Below, one piece after another: positions 60,645-64,000 of a stretch of 64,000 bases of DNA. Positions within the stretch are counted from its first letter, which is position 1. Every line of letters begins with the position of its first letter. Origin of the DNA: Janibacter limosus (GTDB lineage: Bacteria; Actinomycetota; Actinomycetes; Actinomycetales; Dermatophilaceae); NCBI RefSeq assembly GCF_004295485.1, contig NZ_CP036164.1:2232001-2296000 (forward strand). Reading direction: 5' to 3'. The translations under genes were made by a program, and so were the position numbers. The notes beneath the pieces are model-generated. The model was not told the origin of the DNA. It saw only the letters and a program-made list of their open reading frames with translations, and ran no database searches.

Positions 60645-61910
60645 CTATCGCCGCGACTCCAGCGCGCGCTCGAGCGCGGACACGACCTCTGGGTCGTAGT
60701 CGTAGCCCAGCCCGAGGTGCAGCCGCTCCAGCGCAACGCCCCGGGCCCACGGCGAGCGGGCCCCCTCGGTGATGTCGTCCCACGCGTTGGCGACACGCAC
60801 GATGCGGGAGGGAAGGGGGATGTGCTCGCCGAACTCGCGAGTGCGGCGGAAGGGGGTGCCGACGTGCGCGACGAGTGGCGCCACCGAGGCCAGCTGCGGG
60901 GCGCCGGCGATGACCCTCCGTGCGGCCGACGCCATCTCTTCGACCTCGGCGGCACTCGCGTAGATCGTGGCGCCCCCGCGCAGGGGCTCGGTCAGTCCGA
61001 GCTGCCCGATGTCGTGGAGCATCGCCGTGCGCTCGACCTCGTGGAGACCCACTGCGTCGAGGTTGAGCTCCTGCCCGATCAGACACGCGATCTCGACGAC
61101 ACGCCGCACGTGCCCCACGCGCGTGAGCTCGGTGACCTCGGTCAGTCGGGACAGCGCCTGGAGGGACTCGTCGAGCGACTGGCGGATGGTCACGACGCGG
61201 TGGACCGCCACATAGCTGAGGAGCACCGGGATGGTGAAGAGGGGGATGGCAGCCCAGTCGACGATCCGGCTGGCCAGGGCGATGAGGGGGCCCGTCGTGA
61301 CCGTCGCCGCCGAGACACCGGCGACCGGCCCGATCTCGGAGCCGAGGATGCGGGCGAGGGAATGCCCCTCGACCCACCACGCGACGGCACTGTCCAGGAC
61401 ACGCTCGACGACTCCACCGGCGGCGGCTGCTGCGAGCAGACCCATCGCTCCCAGGCCACGATGCGTGTCCGCGGCGAAGGCCCAGTCGACGAGGGTGCTG
61501 CCGTCGACGCTCACCCCTCGCGCGCACAGGCAGGCCACCGCCATCCCGATGAATCGTGAGCCCAGCGAGCCCTCGACGACGGACCGTCCGAGGATCCGCG
61601 CGATCAACCCTCCGAGCAGGATGCTCAGCCAGACGACGGCAAGGACGGTCGACGCGGTCGGCCTCTCCCCCCACTCCGCCAGCGGCATGAGGATCAGCCC
61701 CAGTGCGGGCGCCGTCGTCAACGGTGCGATGACTCGCCGAGAGATCCTCACGGGCAGCTGCTCGCCGATGATGATGGCCAGGACGGCGGCAACCGTCAGT
61801 GGCGTGACCATGCCGGGCGTGATCTCGCCACGCACTGCAGCGATGGAGCCGATGAGCACGGCCACGACGAAGAGGAGCAGACCCGGGCGCCGTCGGAGCC
61901 AGGAGATCAT
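60645..61910 (-). CDS. Membrane HD-domain protein, second of a pair
   Basis: 421 residues. About six membrane helices (1-230; GLLLFVVAVLIGSIAAV, AAVLAIIIGEQLPV) precede an HD-GYP-type domain (about 260-420). The first half-site is intact: TAMLHDIGQLGLTEPL carries the HD pair. The second half (normally HHExxDGxGYP) is lost and reads VAHVGTPFRRTREFGEH. HD-GYP domains hydrolyse c-di-GMP or related dinucleotides; this one alone lacks ligands. The ATG overlaps the stop of the paired gene (ATGA). Confidence 0.78.
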   Translation of the reverse strand: MISWLRRRPGLLLFVVAVLIGSIAAVRGEITPGMVTPLTVAAVLAIIIGEQLPVRISRRVIAPLTTAPALGLILMPLAEWGERPTASTVLAVVWLSILLGGLIARILGRSVVEGSLGSRFIGMAVACLCARGVSVDGSTLVDWAFAADTHRGLGAMGLLAAAAAGGVVERVLDSAVAWWVEGHSLARILGSEIGPVAGVSAATVTTGPLIALASRIVDWAAIPLFTIPVLLSYVAVHRVVTIRQSLDESLQALSRLTEVTELTRVGHVRRVVEIACLIGQELNLDAVGLHEVERTAMLHDIGQLGLTEPLRGGATIYASAAEVEEMASAARRVIAGAPQLASVAPLVAHVGTPFRRTREFGEHIPLPSRIVRVANAWDDITEGARSPWARGVALERLHLGLGYDYDPEVVSALERALESRR

Positions 61911-63127
61911 CGGGCCGTCACCCGGGGCAGCTGGTCCAGCTCCAGGGCTCGCCTCAGCGCTGCGACGCACGACGCGTCGAGGCTCTTGCCGACCAGCGCC
62001 TCGCAGTGCCTCACTGCCCTGTCGGGCGGCAGACCGCTGGCGACGGCATCGCCCCACGTGTCCGCAACCGCGACGACGCGTGCGCCGATCGGGATGTCCT
62101 CGCCGATCAAGCCCTGCGGACGGCCCTGGCCGTCGACCCTCTCGTGGTGGGCCGCGATCAACGACATCGGTCCGTCCAAGAACTCCACCGAGCCGAGGAC
62201 CCGCTGAGCGGCTGCAGCGTGGTCGCGGCGCACGATCGCCTCCGGCGCGCCCTGGAGGGCAAGGTTGCCCACGTCGCGCAGGCGCGCGGCCGTCGTCACC
62301 TCGTCGACGGCGACGGGCGTCAGGCCGACGCCGGTGGCGATCGCGGTGGCCGCGCCACCGACGAGGCGAGCCTCCTCCGCGGCCCCGGGCTGCCGCAGGT
62401 CGAGTGCCACGACGAAGGGGTTGAGCACCTCGTGACGGATCGCCCACTCCGAGGAGTGGGTGTGCAGGCCCCACTGGATGACGAGGATCGAGGGGAGGAA
62501 GAGCACGGCCGAGACCCAGCCCAGCCCAGCAGGGGCCCAGAGCAGGACCAACAGGTATGCCGCGAGCGCGTAGCTCGCGTAGGGGGATGAGATCTGACGA
62601 ACGACATCGGTGAAGATCGCGCGCATCGAACCCGCAGAGCTCAGCTGGATCACGCCAGCGAGGAGCACCGCGTTGACGAGACCGGCGCTCACGGACGCCG
62701 TCGTGATCTGCACTGCCAGCAGAACCGGCTGCACACCTTCCCGCGCCGTGGTGACAGTAGTCCCGCCGACGAGCCAGTAGCCCGCGGCTCCCGCCAGCAC
62801 GTAACAGACACGTTGGCTCACGTTGAACCACCGCTTCACGGGCTCATTGCGGTCCAGCAATACCGGCAGTCCTGCAACCAGCGCGGCGCCGAACGGACCA
62901 AGGAGCGGGATGGAGGCGATCTGCACGATGCCGGAGACCGAGATCTGGACCGCACCGATCGCTTGGGGTCTTCCGACGGCTGCGATCCCAGCAACGACGA
63001 CCATCGCGATGAACCAGCTCAACTGCTGGGGTGGTCCAGCGGACAGCCACGCAACGATCAAACCCAAGATGGCGAGGGCAGCGATCGACACGACGTAGTC
63101 GCGCGTCGCCCTCGCCAGGCCAGGCAC
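61907..63127 (-). CDS. Membrane HD-domain protein, first of a pair
   Basis: 406 residues. Several N-terminal helices (YVVSIAALAILGLIVAWLSA and others to about 220) precede an HD-GYP-type domain. The HD pair is replaced (ARLRDVGNLALQGAP, with RD), but the second half is kept as IAAHHERVDGQGRPQGLIG, close to HHExxDGxGYP. This is the mirror of its neighbour's loss. The start is taken as GTG 63127; GGAGG lies unusually close to it, so initiation may depend on coupling to the GADWA gene 29 bp upstream. Confidence 0.75.
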   Translation of the reverse strand: MPGLARATRDYVVSIAALAILGLIVAWLSAGPPQQLSWFIAMVVVAGIAAVGRPQAIGAVQISVSGIVQIASIPLLGPFGAALVAGLPVLLDRNEPVKRWFNVSQRVCYVLAGAAGYWLVGGTTVTTAREGVQPVLLAVQITTASVSAGLVNAVLLAGVIQLSSAGSMRAIFTDVVRQISSPYASYALAAYLLVLLWAPAGLGWVSAVLFLPSILVIQWGLHTHSSEWAIRHEVLNPFVVALDLRQPGAAEEARLVGGAATAIATGVGLTPVAVDEVTTAARLRDVGNLALQGAPEAIVRRDHAAAAQRVLGSVEFLDGPMSLIAAHHERVDGQGRPQGLIGEDIPIGARVVAVADTWGDAVASGLPPDRAVRHCEALVGKSLDASCVAALRRALELDQLPRVTAR

Positions 63128-63156
63128 CCTCCGAGGAGGGTCGTCGTGCTCGATGC

Positions 63157-63528
63157 TCAGGCGTTGCCGAGTGCGCTTGACCCGGTAGCTACCGGGGCGG
63201 CCCAGTCGGCACCATCATCTTGAGAAGCGGCCCAGTCGGCACCGTCATCTGTGGAAGTGGCCCAGTCGGCACCGGCCGGACGCATGGTGCGCCAGTCGAA
63301 GCTGAGACCGAAGGGCAACGCCCAGTCGGCGCCATCATCCTGGAGTGCAGCCCAGTCGGCTCCAGCCGGATGCATCGTGCCCAAGTCGAGGCTGAGGCCA
63401 AAGGGCAGTGCCCAGTCGGCGCCGCTCCTCTGCTGCGCCGCCCAGTCGGCACCGCCCTGGGGCGTGAGAGGACCCGACAGGGTCAGTGCCAAGGTCGTCG
63501 CGCCCACAAGGGCCATGATCTTCTTCAC
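63157..63528 (-). CDS. Small exported protein with seven GADWA repeats
   Basis: 123 residues. A signal-like N terminus (VKKIMALVGATTLALTLSG) is followed by seven GADWA pentapeptides at residues 26, 36, 56, 66, 86, 96 and 106. The spacing is 10-20-10-20-10-10. The 10-residue units have the form GADWAxxxDD. The 20-residue units read GADWALPFGLS(L/F)D, then T-M-(H/R)-PA. The upstream frame (to 63897) is not coding. I know no family for it. It is first of a likely operon with the two membrane HD proteins. A multi-copy peptide precursor or a repeat scaffold are the obvious options. Confidence 0.75.
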   Translation of the reverse strand: MKKIMALVGATTLALTLSGPLTPQGGADWAAQQRSGADWALPFGLSLDLGTMHPAGADWAALQDDGADWALPFGLSFDWRTMRPAGADWATSTDDGADWAASQDDGADWAAPVATGSSALGNA

Positions 63529-63658
63529 GTTCCTATGATGCCATTGATCTGACCCGGGACCCACCCCCAGCGCGAGGGCAATCCGTGGACTCGTGACAGA
63601 ATGCCTCGTTGTTACATCTCCTGCGCACGGTGGGAGAGCCCGTACGCAAGGAGTCACC

Positions 63659-63733
63659 ATGAGCAAGCGCGCCCGCAAGCGTCGCTCCCGCAAGGGCAAG
63701 TCCGCCAACCACGGCAAGAAGCCCAACGCCTGA
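63659..63733 (+). CDS. Ribosomal protein bL37 (24 residues)
   Basis: 24 residues, MSKRARKRRSRKGKSA then NHGKKPNA, nearly all basic. It matches the actinobacterial large-subunit protein bL37 seen in mycobacterial ribosome structures (KRGRKKRDRKKKNANHGK-type, ending PNS). AAGGAG lies six bases before the ATG, and a strong hairpin follows at 63752. It is too short for routine gene calling. Confidence 0.9.
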   Translation: MSKRARKRRSRKGKSANHGKKPNA

Positions 63734-63751
63734 GCTGGCACCACCCACGCA

Positions 63752-63783
63752 GGGGGTCGCATCCGGTCACCGGAGCGACCCCC
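63752..63783 (+). terminator. Terminator after the bL37 gene
   Basis: GGGGGTCGC (63752-63760) pairs with GCGACCCCC (63775-63783), with an inner CCGG-TCA-CCGG stem. It lies 18 bp past the stop and is followed by TTCGTC. Confidence 0.8.
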
Positions 63784-63951
63784 TTCGTCATGCCCGAAGA
63801 CGGACACCGACGACTCGGCCGGTCCCCGGCCCGGACCACACGACGGGAATGAGGCGCCCCCCCTTCGCCGTTGAACCACGCGAAGAGCCACGACCACGTT
63901 CAGGAGTCCAGGTGCTCGTACTGCACGCCGGAGAGCGCACGGCCACCCCGC

Positions 63952-63957
63952 TAGGGT
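63952..63957 (+). promoter_or_regulatory. -10 box of a probably leaderless transcript
   Basis: TAGGGT ends eight bases before the ATG at 63966, and no ribosome site fits between. This is the usual layout of leaderless actinobacterial mRNAs. The -35 is not clear. Confidence 0.5.
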
Positions 63958-63965
63958 GGAGTGCG

Positions 63966-64000
63966 ATGACTGATCCCACGACCGACGAGACGGCTGCCCA
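63966..64000 (+). CDS. Start of an unidentified gene (cut by window edge)
   Basis: Only MTDPTTDETAA can be read before the window ends. The Thr/Asp-rich start gives no family. It is called because a -10 box stands at the right distance and the terminator of bL37 lies upstream. Confidence 0.5.
   Translation, partial: MTDPTTDETAA

Overview
The window is a high-GC Gram-positive (actinobacterial) chromosome segment. The markers are a fused multifunctional 2-oxoglutarate dehydrogenase/decarboxylase (kgd), the 24-residue actinobacterial ribosomal protein bL37, GTG starts, very G/C-biased third codon positions, and tight ATGA/GTGA gene overlaps. A member of Micrococcales, perhaps Intrasporangiaceae (Janibacter/Knoellia-like), is my guess from gene content and style. 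I could not test it by search.

1-18.8 kb is mostly housekeeping. The 5' part of argS runs divergently from tRNA-Arg(CCG). The 3' end of that tRNA is duplicated exactly 500 bp downstream around a decayed IS481-type remnant. Next come a DUF2231 membrane protein, the metPS-type amino-acid importer (with a 47-residue small subunit), a PucR-type regulator plus the ghost of a second one, a small exported protein, two coupled CNNM/CorC-like CBS membrane proteins, a GIY-YIG protein, a two-gene ABC exporter, kgd with DUF6104, a GDSL hydrolase, a frameshifted DUF559 gene and a stand-alone AAA+ ATPase behind nested palindromes.

18.8-53.7 kb is a cell-surface polysaccharide locus. It holds dTDP-rhamnose synthesis (rmlB, an rmlC-rmlD fusion, rmlA), a low-molecular-weight tyrosine phosphatase, an exported beta-propeller protein, a CapD/FlaA1-type nucleotide-sugar dehydratase and a WecA-type initiating phosphoglycosyltransferase. 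These are followed by several very large multi-domain glycosyltransferases, two ATP-pyrophosphatase (PP-loop) proteins, a methyltransferase-GT61 fusion, two DUF6270 proteins and a Wzm/Wzt-type ABC exporter. Genes from about 33.9 to 41.3 kb use many more A/T-ending codons than their neighbours and look like a transferred serotype-like cassette. The likely logic is that a lipid-linked glycan is started by the WecA-type enzyme, elongated in the cytoplasm, decorated, and exported by the ABC pair.

53.7-64 kb holds cysDN (sulfate activation) behind a clear promoter/palindrome, then malic enzyme coupled to a PqqD-like protein and an NTP_transf_5 protein. A secreted metzincin protease follows. The most unusual unit comes next: a small exported protein made of seven GADWA repeats followed by two coupled membrane HD-domain proteins whose HD-GYP half-sites look complementary. 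The end carries the bL37 gene and the first codons of an unidentified gene.

A GC-rich dispersed repeat (CCCTGAGGAG...CTCGAAGGG and its complement) occurs in at least four places near gene ends. In one it is translated as the tail of RmlD, and in another it supplies the rmlA stop codon.
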